Assembly (NCBI GenBank): GCA_045837725.1
Contig: JBEWZL010000179.1
Location: forward strand, 496,001-560,000
Source: Vermamoeba vermiformis
Lineage: Eukaryota; Tubulinea; Echinamoebida
Direction: 5' to 3'
Length of the DNA stretch: 64,000 bases
Under the pieces are notes generated by a model. That model ran no database searches, was not told the origin of the DNA, and was given only the letters and a program-made list of their open reading frames with translations. Positions 33,276 to 45,825 of this stretch are shown here, in pieces; within the stretch, counting starts at the first letter, position 1, and every line of letters begins with the position of its first letter. The position numbers and the translations under genes are program-made.

Positions 33276-36200
33276 TTAAGAATTGCCAAAGATCATCGGA
33301 TACTGCATTGCTTGTTTTCTGAAGAAAATAAACAGCGAGTGGTCGTCTGACTGCCATGTCGACAGCGTGTAGTAGTCAGGCACGTTGATTTTGATCTTGC
33401 TAATCAGCACGTCATTCTCCATTGTTTCAGCAGATATGTTAGAGAACGGTATGATAGAAGGCGTCGCCGTCAACAAGTTGAATCCTCCAACGTTGGGCGG
33501 AATCATTGACACGAACTCTATGAACATTGTCTTGCCGTCCGAAGTGCGTTGTGGTGCCGAGTTGCGCAAGAGGAACTTGGTGAAGCAAATGCGCAGTTCC
33601 GTCTGTCCTTCAATCACGCAGAATGGCGGGTATCCCTTGAGTCCTTTGTCCTTGAACGCCTCGATCAGTGTTTTGCCCAAAAACTTGCTCAGTGTTGCTG
33701 ACTTGGCCTTGTCAACTGACGTCCATGAGTCTTCGTCGTGTCCGTTCATTTGAACACTCATTTGAGGCTGTTGAAGTGGTTGTTGAGGCGTCATTTGATT
33801 AAGTTGCGGCTGCATTTGACTGAATTGTGGTTGTTGCATTACAGGCATGAACTGAGCCGCTTGTTGTTGCTGTAACAACTGAAGGTGTTCGAGTTGCTGT
33901 TGCATTTGAAGCATTTGCGGGCTCGGTTGTAATGGCGGCAATTGTTGGGCTTGCGGCAGAACTTGACCAACAGGCTGCAAGTTGGTTAGCGCGCCCAGAG
34001 TAGGACCTTGCTGCTGTTGCGTTAACGGCTGTAATGGCTGCACAGGCTGTGGGGTTTGGACGAGCACAGGTTGGTTCCACGGATTTTGCACGGGAATGAC
34101 AACATTGCTAGGGTTAGCAACTCTTTGCAACAGTTCTGAAGACGCTGACAGAGGATTCTTTGGCGTTGCAGGCGGTACCAAGGTAGCACTCTTGCTTAAC
34201 GGGGAGGGTGTCGCAGAGGGTTGTAAAGGTTGTGGTGGAGGTACGTTGCTGGCAGAAGTCGAGAGTTGGCCAGGACGGAACTCCGGCGACGAAGTTTTCA
34301 ACTCCAATTTCTTTGCCCTAGCAGCAGCTCTAGCCCTCTCTTTAGCTTCCACCTCTTTGAGTCTTTGCTCTTCTCGCTTGATCTCCTCTGCTTCTCTGAT
34401 GGCTTCTTCAGCCTTCCATTTCATCGCGTTGTTCACCAAGTCTTCGCTCTGAGACGGGTCTTCGCCGTTCAACGCAGGGAAAGAAACGTTATTATTGCTC
34501 GTAGCAAGGAACTGAGCGTCTTCCTCTTCCTCTTCGTCCTTCACTTTCGGATCATGCATAAAGTTCAAGTAGGAGTTATTCGTGCTGCAGTAGCGAATCG
34601 TTTTGGCCCACACTGGCGATCTTGCTAGAATTTTGCTATTGCCAACAATGACGACAAGTGCGACGGCTGCAGAGAAACATATGAGCGAATTGTATCAATA
34701 GAAAATTTGGACTAAGTTACCTCTAGACAGGGCCGTATTGAAACGCTTTTCATCTTCCATAAAACCTACGTTGTATTGACGGTCGTGATCCAAGTACGTG
34801 GCACTACTGCGCACAGTGCTCATAAATATAGCTTTGTATTCTCGGCCTTGGAATTCTTCCGTTGAAGCGACATTGACACCCCTCAAATCTTTCTTTCTCA
34901 TTAGTTGTCTAATTTTCACGCTCTGTTTGTGCGAGGCCGTCACAACGCACACCTCCTCTTCACTGATTGTTCGTACTTGGTCCAACAAATTCTTCACGAG
35001 ACTGCAAATAGTAATGGCTTCATCAATGTTAAAGAACGAAGGGCTGTCTTCTTCTCGATCTTCTTTTGTATTGTCGAGGGCATAGAACAAGAACGGAAAA
35101 TCTTGTTTGGTTCCTCGTTTGTTCCATCGCTCGAGCGAGGTGTATTCTTCCTTGCCTAATTTGAAAGTTTACAAACCTATTGGATTGCAAGTAACAATGA
35201 CTTCAACTTACTAGTATAACAAAGTAATTTGTTATCGTAGAATAGCTCGGACAGGAACGAAATGATTTTCGGATGTGAACGGTAATTTCTGACCAAGTTC
35301 ATGCACACTGATCGATTGGTTTGACCGCGATAATAATCATTTGTAAGTAAACGCTAAGGGATTAGTTTCAATCAAGCGATTTAAAACTGTAAGTACGTAC
35401 TTCCATGAGCGATTTATCAAGTCCGTGGTGCTTAGCAACTCGACTGAAAATACGAGGTCCAGTCTGCTTGTTATCACCAACGAGGAGAATCTTCGTGGTC
35501 TTAGAGGCCAGGCACAACGGGATAGCTGCCTCAGGTTCCATCATTTGCGCTGCTTCGTCGATCATGATGTGCGTGAAGTGATTACGACCGACACCAAGAC
35601 CGAAGATTGTAGCACCTGCAAGTTGATGGATAATTAATTAGCTGCTTCGGAGCAGCGGGTGAATCTTACTGTTATTGGCCGTTGAGACTACTACACGATA
35701 TTTTTTCAATTCTTCGCGTGTAGGAGGAATGTAAATGTCATTTTCTTCGTCGCGACGGGTGTAAGGCAAGATATCGCGCTCAACTGATCAAAATTCGGTT
35801 AATCTCGGCTATAATAAACCTGAAATAGGTAACTTACTTCTCTTTTGGTTGAACGCATACAAGCGGAACATTTCTGTCGGTTTTAAAACGGACATCAATT
35901 CCCTCGTGATCTTATCAGAACCACTATAAAAATAGGCATTAGATACGTTATCATTAGAAATGTCTGTATTACCTGTTAGATTGAGCGCAAACGAGTATTC
36001 TGCAGTCCTTTTGTAGAGCAAGGACTTGCTTTGCGTACTCAACAAGACTGCGTGTTTTACCGGTTCCAAACGGGCCGAAGATCAAGTACGGCGCGCTTCC
36101 GTTAGTTCCGTTAAGCATATTAACGATGGCCTCAGACTGTTCGGGATTGGCTTTGATTTTCGTGTCACTCCAACGCAAGGTTTCAACGGAATATTTCTTA

Positions 36201-37946
36201 GACTGCAACACGCGTTAGAGCTCCGTATAAATCTGATTAATAATGTTACGTACGACGTGCTCAGGAATGGAGGTAGGCCAAAACAAGTCCATGTCAATAT
36301 TGTCAATAGCGCGATGACGAAGTCTCATTGGCATTCTGTTGAATCTGAAACGGACATTGAAGAGTGTGTCTGACTTGAATGTGCGATGGAAATCCGTATG
36401 GAACATCACTAAGATGGACTTCTCTTTGACTCTGCACGAACGGTCAGTAAGTCAAACGACGAAGAAAGAAACTTTACGTACTTGTAGACCCAGCCTTCAT
36501 AAGCGTAATCAGTGCCTCCCACAGGCCATGCAAATACATAGTCGTTGAACAAGACTGATGGCCTGTTCTCAGCTAGACCAGGCACGGTAATCTCGGACAA
36601 AATGTCGCGCGTGTCAATGCCGTAAGTCAAGCCTTCTTCCCAAGGGATCTGCGGGATAGTCACATCTCTCAAGTCGTATCGATGCGACTTCTTCTCTTGC
36701 TCGACCTCTTCGATGTACAACAACTCATGCAATCTAAAACGAGTCAATACGGCACGTGAAAAATAGCGATAAAGTACCTCTGTTTCCAGTTGTCTTTGAA
36801 CTTCCAGGGATTGAAGCCAGAATAAGTATCTTTGTCCATCACTTGCTGATGAATGTTATCAGGCACCTCGTACATTCCTAAGTCCTCGACGTAGAAAGTC
36901 TCAGCTGGGGTATGAAAGTGCGTCTTGCTTTTTCGCTCGGGTGGGAAGGCCGGAATAATTCGGTCAGGGAACTCCAATTCAGCTTTTTGTTTGTAATCCC
37001 CTGTCTTTTGTAACAACGCAACGTCATCTAGCGCCGATAGATTGACGATCAAATGGTACGGGAATCGGTACTTGTCGACTTCGATGGTCAATGTTTGCAT
37101 GCAATTGGCTACATTAGTAAGATTAGTCCCTCGTATATAGGCTTGGTTATTAATACGTACCAGGGTGGTCCAATTCATGGCTGAATACAATATCAATATC
37201 TACTGCACCTGAAGGCGGGATCTTGGTCTTATCATAGCGCTTCGGAATTTCGAATTTGAAGAACTTGCGCTGGCCTTGCATGCGCACGTAGTTCAAAGTC
37301 TTCGCTAGACCTGTTTTATTTTGAATTCTGACCTTGAACTTGAGTTGTTTTTGAGACAGATCTATCACCTAAAAATGGCATTGCGGAGAATTAGGCAACA
37401 CGGCGGAGAAAAATTTAACACGGCGTGCATTACTTACCGCATCAGCGGAGTGCCCTACTAATGTTATGCCTACTATTTGTTGTTGATCGATATTTTTGGT
37501 CTTTTTAATGCGCTCTAATAGCCGCTCGTGTTCAACTTGATTTTTAACTTTGGCGGGCTGCATAACTAAATATTTGCCATTTTTGTCGCAATAAAATGAC
37601 TTTTGGTCTAGTAGCTAATATAATAACGTTAATAAAATTGCGGAAATTTTAAATCTTTCTTACTTCCTGTACGACTGCAGGATCGCGAAAAGTTAAAAAC
37701 GCAAAAGGAGGCTGTTGATCAATAAGGAAGGATTCAACCACTAAATAATATTAATATATAGTATAATATAATAATAAGGCTCTTACAATCGTAGTCTGCA
37801 AAGATTTCTTCGAGATCAACCTCGTTCAAGCCATCAATATTCTTCAGCCAAATCTGATGTTCGCTGACTTTAGGTTTATTCTCTTCCCTTGGCTTGGGCT
37901 TATTTTTATTACTGCTTTTGCTGCCGCTAGTGCTCCAATCTGACAT
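33276..37946 (-). CDS. HELZ/MOV10-like RNA helicase 2, N-terminal RRM-like domain
   Basis: ATG 37946 gives MSDWSTSGSKSSNKNKPKPR. An RRM-like domain follows (HQIWLKNIDGLNEVDLEEIF; SFLIDQQPPFAFLTFRDPAV), then the MOV10-type beta domain (LKFKVRIQNKTGLAKTLNYV; AVDIDIVFSHELDHPGTY) and the helicase core: GPFGTGKT, HFTHIMIDEAAQMMEPEAAI, ILLVGDNKQTGPRIFSRVA, MNLVRNYRSHPKIISFLSE, EEFQGREYKAIFMSTVRSS, DEKRFNTALSR. The C-terminus has an acidic/Lys coiled coil, Gln/Pro-rich low complexity and the SATLSKFLG...KDKGLKGYPPF block; it ends MIFGNS at 33276. Same exon plan as helicase 1, whose start lies only 164 nt downstream; clearly a tandem duplicate. All helicase motifs look intact. Likely cytoplasmic RNA remodelling or silencing factor (family knowledge). 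Confidence 0.85.
33622..33860 (-). repeat. High-identity patch shared with 28793-29040
   Basis: Counterpart of the patch in helicase 1. Identity appears above 90 percent by eye over about 170 nt, then falls sharply on both sides. Confidence 0.7.
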
Positions 37947-38349
37947 TCTAAGGTTTTATGTCAGCAACAGAATAAGAATTATTAAAAAATATTAGTAAAA
38001 AATTAGAGTCGGACTTAATATGCATTTTTATTGATACCAAGACTCAGCATAATATTTTCGTTATATTTGTAAATTTAAATATTTAATCAAAACGGAATGA
38101 GATCTGATCTTGCTACAAATCAATTTGAAATTCGAAGAAATACGCTAGTCATGGTACCTGCTATCTCCAACTGAATATCCTAAATTTACGTATACTATGC
38201 TACTGCTGGTTCACAATGAAAAAAGAAAGTTCAAAATTCAAACCAAAAAAACATTTGATCCCAAAACAGACACAACATCAACACTTCATATTTATCTGTC
38301 TTTTTTATTTATCTATTTATTTGCTTAAGCAACAAGCCAGCACAGCGAA
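37947..38349. other. Intergenic, 403 nt, divergent
   Basis: Between helicase 2 (minus) and the acidic protein gene (plus); should hold both promoters. AT-rich with A-tracts and T-tracts near 38250-38330. No gene or clear element seen. Confidence 0.45.
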
Positions 38350-39291
38350 ATGTTTAATAATTTCAGATCAGGTTATGGCACCAGCAGCCTCTTCAGCGAC
38401 GAATTTCTTGCGGGTTTCTTTAGCCCACAATTCGATCCATTCATGAGACTACCATCCATGGTAAGCATATTCATATTTTCTAGTTTTTGGCGGCAATCTG
38501 GAGCTTCAGATCTATTACTGAAAAATTTTAAAATCGAAAATCAAATCAATAGAAATATTAATTGGTTCAATTTAGGACCCCTTTTTTAGTGGACATGCAC
38601 GAGTACCAAAGGCACAAATTATTTGCATTGAAGTTATTGAAGCAATGCCAGATTCGGGCTTGTCATTCGTTCGCCCTTCTATCGTAGAACCTGTCGAAGA
38701 ATCCGATGAAGAGTCGATTGAAGGTAAGCTTTATTAAGTACATTTATACTAGTATCGGAATTTATTAGATATTCAAAAAATCTATGGAAATTTGGATTCG
38801 TTTTGTTTTCATGAAGAAATTTTCTTGACACAAAGAAAACATCCTTAGAAATATCCTCCGACGAAGATGAAATGGACGTTACTAAAGAAGGAGAGGAAGA
38901 CCATTTGACCGTCCACGACATCACTGGACAAAATTTTGTCGTTAGTTATCCAGAGTCAAATTCTTATCTTGTGGATTCGGGCTACGCCAGTGACGAAGAA
39001 GATAACGACGAAGAAAACTCCCCAAGTAACAATAACAATAACTCGCCTAATGCCGAAATGTCCAACTCCGAGCAAAGCATGAGTGAGTCAGATTCGGATT
39101 CTCATCCGCATCGGTACAAGCACGAGCACGAAAAGATGAGAGACCAACCCAGACACCATATTAAACGAACCATGAAGGAAGAACGATATTTTGATGACTC
39201 AGCACGTCATAAGAAGAGATCTAAGACAGAAAAGTCAAGCAGTACGAGTACATCCGTCAAATGGGATTGGAATCAAAACAAATTCGTCTAA
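38350..39291 (+). CDS. Acidic, Ser-rich disordered protein, unknown
   Basis: Three exons. Exon 1 is MFNNFRSGYGTSSLFSDEFL and FFSPQFDPFMRLPSM (38350-38460). Exon 2 opens DPFFSGHARVPKAQIICIEV and carries SFVRPSIVEPVEESDEESIE. Exon 3 is strongly acidic then basic: SSDEDEMDVTKEGEEDHLTV, GYASDEEDNDEENSPS, SESDSDSHPHRYKHEHEKMR, KKRSKTEKSSSTSTSV, ending WDWNQNKFV. The two DPF segments at the exon 1/2 junction and the basic C-terminal stretch (possible nuclear localisation) are the only notable features. No family recognised. Confidence 0.65.
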
Positions 39292-39395
39292 TATACTATT
39301 TAGCACTAAATAATACTTTTGTGGATTTTTGTTAATATGTACAAATGTGAATACGAATAAATAATGTTTAGTTTAAAATCATTTGATACAAGATC

Positions 39396-42300
39396 TCAAA
39401 TGATATTATTCTCGATAGCAAACTGTAGTACTAAATCGCTTACTCGAGAATATACAAAGGTTGGATAAATAAAATTAAATGAAATTTTGTACATCTGTGG
39501 ATCCGCTTTCCTCGGACCAACACTCATTCGTAGCTCCCTAGAAAAATCATCAATTAGCCTCATAAATATATTCCAGGTAATTTCTTACTTGAAGACTTTG
39601 TTCAAGAAGGTAAAATGAGGTGATAATTCTTCTATTTCCTTTTGTAGCAGTTTTATCGACGGTGTTCGCGGTGGTTCGTAACTAACGCGCTTGAAGAACG
39701 TAGCAAGCCACTGCATAACATTCGTCATAGGCTTGTCTTTGTGGATCTTTGCAGCCTCTTTCAAGGACCAGCTGACGTTATCTTCGACACGATTGACAGG
39801 CGTCAAACAGTTGGTGTGGTCACGCACGTGTGGATCGCAATCCAGAACGTATTTGACAGCACTCTATGAACCAGGAATAAGCTCCAGATAGTGTGATAGG
39901 TAGTACTTACGAAGAGCTCGTTTATGCGATAAAGTGCCTCGGGATCGTTGGCAATCAACTCGTTGATAAAGTCGCTCAAGAAGTGACACTCCGAATACAA
40001 AATCTTCGCTTGAGATTTGATAACAGCGTAAATTAACACCTAAAATCGCTATTAGTCTACCTCAATGAAACAATCATGGTACAAAATACTTACGGGGAAC
40101 TTGTCTTCAGCGCCCATAATAACTTTAGGCACGGCAGGCTCACCTTGTTTCTGCGCTGGCGCGCTCGGAGTTGTTCCGTCTTGCGTTTGATTGTAGAACT
40201 GATCGACGCACTTCAAAATAGCATTGTTGATCGCGAACAAAACTCTCAGCTTCTTCAACGGTGTTTGTTCCAGTGACAGCTGTCTAATGAATTGAATGAC
40301 TGGCTCGTACGGTTCTACCGGTGTTTCTTCACCTCGAGGCGTATTTGATTCTTCGGCAATAGCCTCAAGCTGGAGCTCCTGGGACAATGGTCTAAATGCC
40401 CAATTAATCATCTTTCTACGATTTTTTGGTCGTTTTAAACCGTACCTATTGCTTTCGGAAGAAATGAGAAGTTTCTTCTCTTGGGACTTTGGTGAAGTGG
40501 TGCCGCTGCCAGTCGGAGTCAGAGTCGTTGACAAACTTGTTGATCGGCCTCGTGTAACAACAGGGCTCTAATGGTGCCATAAATTAATCCAGCTATTAAA
40601 GAAAAATGTAACGTACATCTGATCGTGGACCCACGTCTGACTCTGAGAAGTCACCGTCTTCACGGTCATTTACGACACGCGGCGAAGCTTGTCTGTCGGA
40701 GTTTGAACCCGGCGGAACAACTGTGATCAGATTTTTCAACTTTTCCTTGTCCAAGGCTAAAGGACTGTTCTTAGTTGGTGTGCCAGGCTTTGGTGAATTA
40801 TCGTTGCTCTTGGCAGTGTTGTTCGTATTTTTCTACACACGTGTTAATAAGTTTCCTAATTAGGAAATAATCGTACGCTTACTCTCAACCAGTACTTAGG
40901 ATTGACACCTATGTCAGCTGGAGTAATATCCTTCAATTGTTCGTACTTGGCTGCCAACTGAATATCAAATGAGTGGTTCTAAAGTAGACGTTAGCATTGG
41001 ATCCGTGACAAGAAAATTGATTGCATTACCTTAGCTTTGTACAAGTGCATCAACGTGTCGTATATTTTGGGGAATAAAGTGTCTGTTAACAAAATATGCA
41101 ACTCGCTCTTGAATTTGTAATCGAGTTCGATGTTCAACGCTGTTGTCGTTACTTTCACCATGAATTCTAATTGACACGTGTCAATTACAGACCTCCGTAG
41201 AGTGACAGTATTAAAGCTAACTTACCAATAAAAGAATTGATGTCGTCAATCGCTGATGGCAACAACCACTCTCGTTTGTGGGCGGCACTAACGCTCTTGG
41301 TCTCTTCAGGCATGTAGTTCCAATTGAAAGTTTGCGCAAATTCATCCACTTGCTTATTGAAAGGGCTCCTAGTCTCGCTGCAAATAACAAAATTATTAAT
41401 TTCAGCGAAAGGTATTGTTATGGTTGATGGATCTGATCCACACGTACGTGAATAGTTTTGTGATTTCACTGAGAAAATTTGTCTCGTTCAAATTCAAGTG
41501 TTCGCCCGCTAAAGATAAATTATCCATGCGCGCTGAGCCATTCCACTTTGTGTATGAAGAATGATCGACTTTTTCTTCCTTTTGCGAGGACTCGTGTAGT
41601 CGTTGTGCCAGCAAGGCTCGCATGGATCTGAATTCGAAAACGTTAGGTTTTTCCTTATTAGGAAGGCAGGTAATATTGCTTACTTCGGGATCGTATCGAA
41701 TTTTCCTTTTTTGTAAGATGCACGAATGATTTGTTCTTCTCGCCATTCACCGGTAATAACGTCTCCGTTCACCAAATACATTGTGCCTATAAATAGACTC
41801 GTTAGTTGCCTTATATAGAAGGTCTCGCTACACACCTTTTCCGGCCTTAATATCGTTGTTGAACTCTCCTTCAAAGCACGTGCCGTCGTTGTAAATCAAG
41901 TACCCAAAACCGTTCTTTTTGCTTTGTCGCCAGCTACCATAATATTTATTGCCGCGAACTTCGATGTAAATTCCGTAACCTTCTTTCTATAAAAGGGAAA
42001 AAACGGGTCATTATGATGAGCATTTACATCGTATCAAATTTCTTACGTGATTATTTTTCCATTGACCGATAAATTTATCGCCGTTAGGATAGACCATTGA
42101 GCCCTAAAAATTCCTTATTAATCATTACTTTGCAAATATTTTTTCTATTTTTAGCACTCTTACTCTTCCATGGCGTTTAATATCTCGATATTGAACAATG
42201 TCGCTGCGAAGACTGGGTGGTACGCCTACTTGGCCCGAGTACTTTCCTTTTTTGGAATTTAAGGTGCCGTTCACTGAATATCCAGCATTAATATTGCAAA

Positions 42301-43017
42301 TATTTGCTATAATTAAACGGTCTTACGCGGAGCACCAGCCTTCCATTTGCCGTCAAAGTAGGATCCGTCAGCAAACGTATATTTGCCTTCTACTCGTTCT
42401 CCTCTATTATATTGTACGATTAAATATGTAATCTCAAATATATGGACTATTCGCTATTTGTTGAAGGGAGATCTTACTTGATCCATTTTCCGTCGAACCA
42501 ATCTCCATTAGAGTACGTGCAAATACCAAGACCGTCGCGCTTATCGTTCGACCATTGGCCCTAATAACGAATAATTATTTAATTATAATTTATCCGTGGT
42601 TTTTAAACCAGATCTGATCAGTCAAACGAATTTTCGAGCCTTACTTGATATTTTTCGCCAGTCGTTAAAGTTTCAGTTCCAAAGCCATCACGTAAATTAT
42701 CGGTCCACTGTCCTTCATAAATAACTCCATTTGCTTCAGTCAGTTTTCCAATTCCGTGCCGCTAATTAATTTAAAAAATTGAATTAATTTAGAACTGCAA
42801 AATGGTTGGCTTAGTATGCTATTATTGTTAAAAAGTAGAGAAATTAAATTATATAATATTTCGGCAATTAAGATTTTGTTTTTGATTCTTTTGCCTTCCA
42901 TTGCAAATATCGTCGTTAGCTTACTTTTTTATTAAATGCTTCGCCTTCATAAATATCACCATTAGGGTATTTGAATTTATCCACCATCTCCAGCTTCTTG
43001 CTGTCTCGAAACGCCAT
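39396..43017 (-). CDS. MORN-repeat and VPS9-domain protein (Alsin-like Rab5 GEF)
   Basis: ATG 43017: MAFRDSKKLEMVDKFKYPNG. At least eight MORN repeats follow, each on or near its own exon (GDIYEGEAFNKK; RHGIGKLTEANGVIYEGQW; GQWSNDKRDGLGICTYSNGD; GSMVYPNGDKFIGQWKNNHK; GYLIYNDGTCFEGEFNNDI; GVMYLVNGDVITGEWREEQ). A helical middle follows, then a Ser/Pro linker, then a VPS9-like domain: EPVIQFIRQLSLEQTPLKKL, LFAINNAILKCVDQFYNQ, GAEDKFPVLIYAVIKSQAKI, YSECHFLSDFINE. The last exon probably starts after a 54-nt intron (VFK, then ELRMSVGPRKADPQMYKISF) and stops at 39396; without that splice the frame stops at 39585. Alsin (ALS2) combines MORN and VPS9 domains and activates Rab5 on early endosomes; here MORN repeats begin near residue 15, so no RCC1 or DH-PH part is present. 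Confidence 0.8.
41169..41186. promoter_or_regulatory. 18-bp perfect palindrome in intron
   Basis: AATTGACACGTGTCAATT, an extended form of TGACACGTGTCA, in an intron of the MORN-VPS9 gene. Confidence 0.45.
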
Positions 43018-43265
43018 GATCTCGTATTATTTTTTGATACAATTCGACTTCAGATCGCTTGGAGAAACTTAAATAACCAATATTATATACATAAGGCTAT
43101 AGTACTGCAGCCATTAGGTGGATATTTCACGGGATTTAATTGCAAAATGATCAAGCGGTTATTTTTTTTGGCTTCGAGAAACTTGTGATTTTCAGCTCAG
43201 AACTTTTCCATTTAAAAGTCACCGTCAAAGTGAAGTAACACAAGCGCGCCTATTGTATCTCCAAT
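43018..43265. promoter_or_regulatory. Divergent promoter region (MORN-VPS9 / asparaginase)
   Basis: 248 nt between two opposite start codons. It includes a T-tract and short A/T-rich runs but no element that can be named. Confidence 0.4.
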
Positions 43266-45631
43266 ATGTCTACTTATTCGAATCCCGGATTTGGACGGGA
43301 TCAAGCGAACTTGCCGAGAGTAGACATTGATGCAGACGAAGTCGATGCCAATTTGTCGCATATATTGATGCTATATGTTGGTGGTACTATAGGTATGAAG
43401 AAGAATAAGGAGGGCGTGCTCAGACCTGCCAGGGGTTATTTGGCGGGCAGATTAGCCGGACTTCCTCAGTTCCACGATCCCACGCAACCGTTGCTCACCA
43501 CGCCTTTATCCCGATTTGGCAAACGAATTCATTACGAGATTCATGAATGGCATCAGCTCTTGGACTCCTCTAATAGTAAGATCCGATTACAGATCAAATT
43601 GTATTTTTACTCTGCCCTTATTTAATTTATTTTACCTTATTTATTGCATGCAGTCGAATTATATACTATTTACAATCAAAATATTGCATTTTAAAATTAA
43701 TGCAACGGAGGAAAAATTTTCTTTCGAATCCGATAAACTGGAATTGGATATTAACTGTGTAAATTACTATAATAGTGGGAATGGAAGATTGGATTCGTAT
43801 TGCGGAAGATATTGAGCGCAACTACAACTTCTACGACGCGTTTATTATACTTCATGGAACGGACACGATGGCTTACACGGCATCCGCTTTGTCCTTTATG
43901 TTAGAAAACCTTAGCAAACCTATTATCCTTACTGGCTCTCAAGTGCCTATTCTAGTAAGTCCTATAACGCCCATAGAATCCTTTCATTGGATCAGCTACG
44001 GCAAATCCAGTTCAATTTTCTCTGTAAATTGCTTCAGTGAAATTAATTTGTGTTTCTAAATTTAGGAAGAGCCTAATGACGCTGTGGATAACTTGCTTGG
44101 TGCTCTGACTATTGCAGGACATTACAATATTCCTGAAGTTTGCTTATATTTCAACAACAAGCTTATGCGCGGCAACAGAACCTCAAAAGTCGATGCTAGT
44201 GGTATGTATAGCCGCACGTTATCATATTGATCATATACTGATTCGTTACAGCGTTCAATGCGTTCAACAGCTCGAATTTTCCAAACTTAGTCAAATCCGG
44301 ATCAGAAATCAAGGTACGAGCAATTTCGAGTCTTAGATCCATTGCGTAATGCTAATTATTATACAAAGGTTGCATGGAACTTGATTCGCGATCCACCAAG
44401 CCCTACTAGCTCTTTGCTTGTACATAAAGAAATGAATCCGAATGTTGGAGTATTGAAACTCTTCCCTGGCATTACACAAGCTACTATTAAGAACTTTTTG
44501 CAAGAGCCCCTCGAAGGTAATACATATCTCGCACATCAATTCGATTTACTAAACTTTTTTTGGATCAGGTTGTGTAATGGAGACGTACGGATCTGGCAAC
44601 GCACCAGATAATCGCAAAGACTTCTTAGAAGTGTTAAAAGCTGCTACAGATCGAGGTCTAGTCATTGTAAATATCACTCAGTGCGGCAAAGGCACTGTTA
44701 AAGACTCGACTTATTCTACTGGCCAAGCTCTTGCCAATGCCGGCGTTATTAGCGGCTTTGATATGACTACTGAAGCAGCACTAGCTAAATTAAGGTAATA
44801 TATGTTACTATTTTAACAAATATCGTCAGTTGAGCTGATCTACGTAATTTTGCTGCATCCGCGTACTGACTTTGAATTTTCTTTTATAGTTTCTTGTTGA
44901 GCAAGAAAGACCTTACTAAGGAACAAGTGCGCAAACAAATGAAGAGGAACTTACGAGGAGAGCTTACAGAGCCTTCTGGTCCTACAAAATACTCGTTACG
45001 CGATCAAGTCTTTTTCCGTGCTGTCTCTTCAGCTCTTGAGCTTAGCACGCAAAAGACTCCCGAAATGAATGAAATTCGTAAGGCACTGTTGCCTATTCTC
45101 TTATGTGCCGCTGCTGGCGAGGTAAGGTAACATCGGAAAAGTACGTCGTTGTACTAAAGCTCGTTTAGGGAAATATACAGCAACTAAACGCACTAATACT
45201 AAATGGCGCTGATGTAAATGGATGCGATTACGAACTAAGGACACCGTTGCACGTTGCAGGTAAAAAAGATCCGCACTAGATCCGAAATTTCATCGTAACT
45301 TACGTATTTTCGCTTTGGTGCAGCTGCTTTTGGTCACGTAGAAGTCGTCAAGTTCTTAATAGACAGAGGCGCCAATGTCAATGTGATTGACCGACTTGGC
45401 AACACGCCGCTAAGTGAGGTACAAAACTTGAAGAACGAAGAGCTGATTGAGGTTCTAAAGAAGAATGGTGCGCGGGAAATTGATCTAAGTACCGTGCCCT
45501 TGCCCACTTCAGCTTCTACGGCGACTTTATTTGGAACGCCAAGATTGAATTCGTTCCTTGGCGTACCGTCGATCGGTGGTCCTGGATCAAGCCCACCTAG
45601 TAACGAAACAGTTGCGAATGGCATGGCTTAA
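43266..45631 (+). CDS. L-asparaginase with C-terminal ankyrin repeats
   Basis: About nine exons. ATG 43266; [19 protein letters not shown] holds the first active-site Thr (GGTI). [20 protein letters not shown] holds the second motif (HGTDTM). [35 protein letters not shown] and [19 protein letters not shown] are all typical of type I asparaginases, as are [31 protein letters not shown] and [19 protein letters not shown]. Two ankyrin repeats close the protein ([37 protein letters not shown]), then a Ser/Pro tail ending NGMA. This matches animal ASPG (60 kDa lysophospholipase/asparaginase) in order. The residue before GGTI is Val where many homologues have Thr. Confidence 0.9.
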
Positions 45632-45825
45632 TGTAATTAGTATAAATGTACATCGCATTTTCTATCTTACTTTCAGTTCCAATTTCGGCTTCACTCCGGT
45701 TGAGTCTCGCTCTATGTCGGATCTGACAAAAAAATGGACTTTACGTCAATAAATCTCTTCGTCCATAGACGCACATAACGGGCAATTTATTAGACGTTCA
45801 ACCGGTACATTGCCAAATTGGGAGG

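Noticed and set aside
33982-34628. Long plus-strand frames opposite the helicase 2 tail
   Set aside because: Mirror frames of the Gln/Pro/Ala-rich coding sequence; composition (Cys, Gly, Val rich) is what antisense of such repeats gives.
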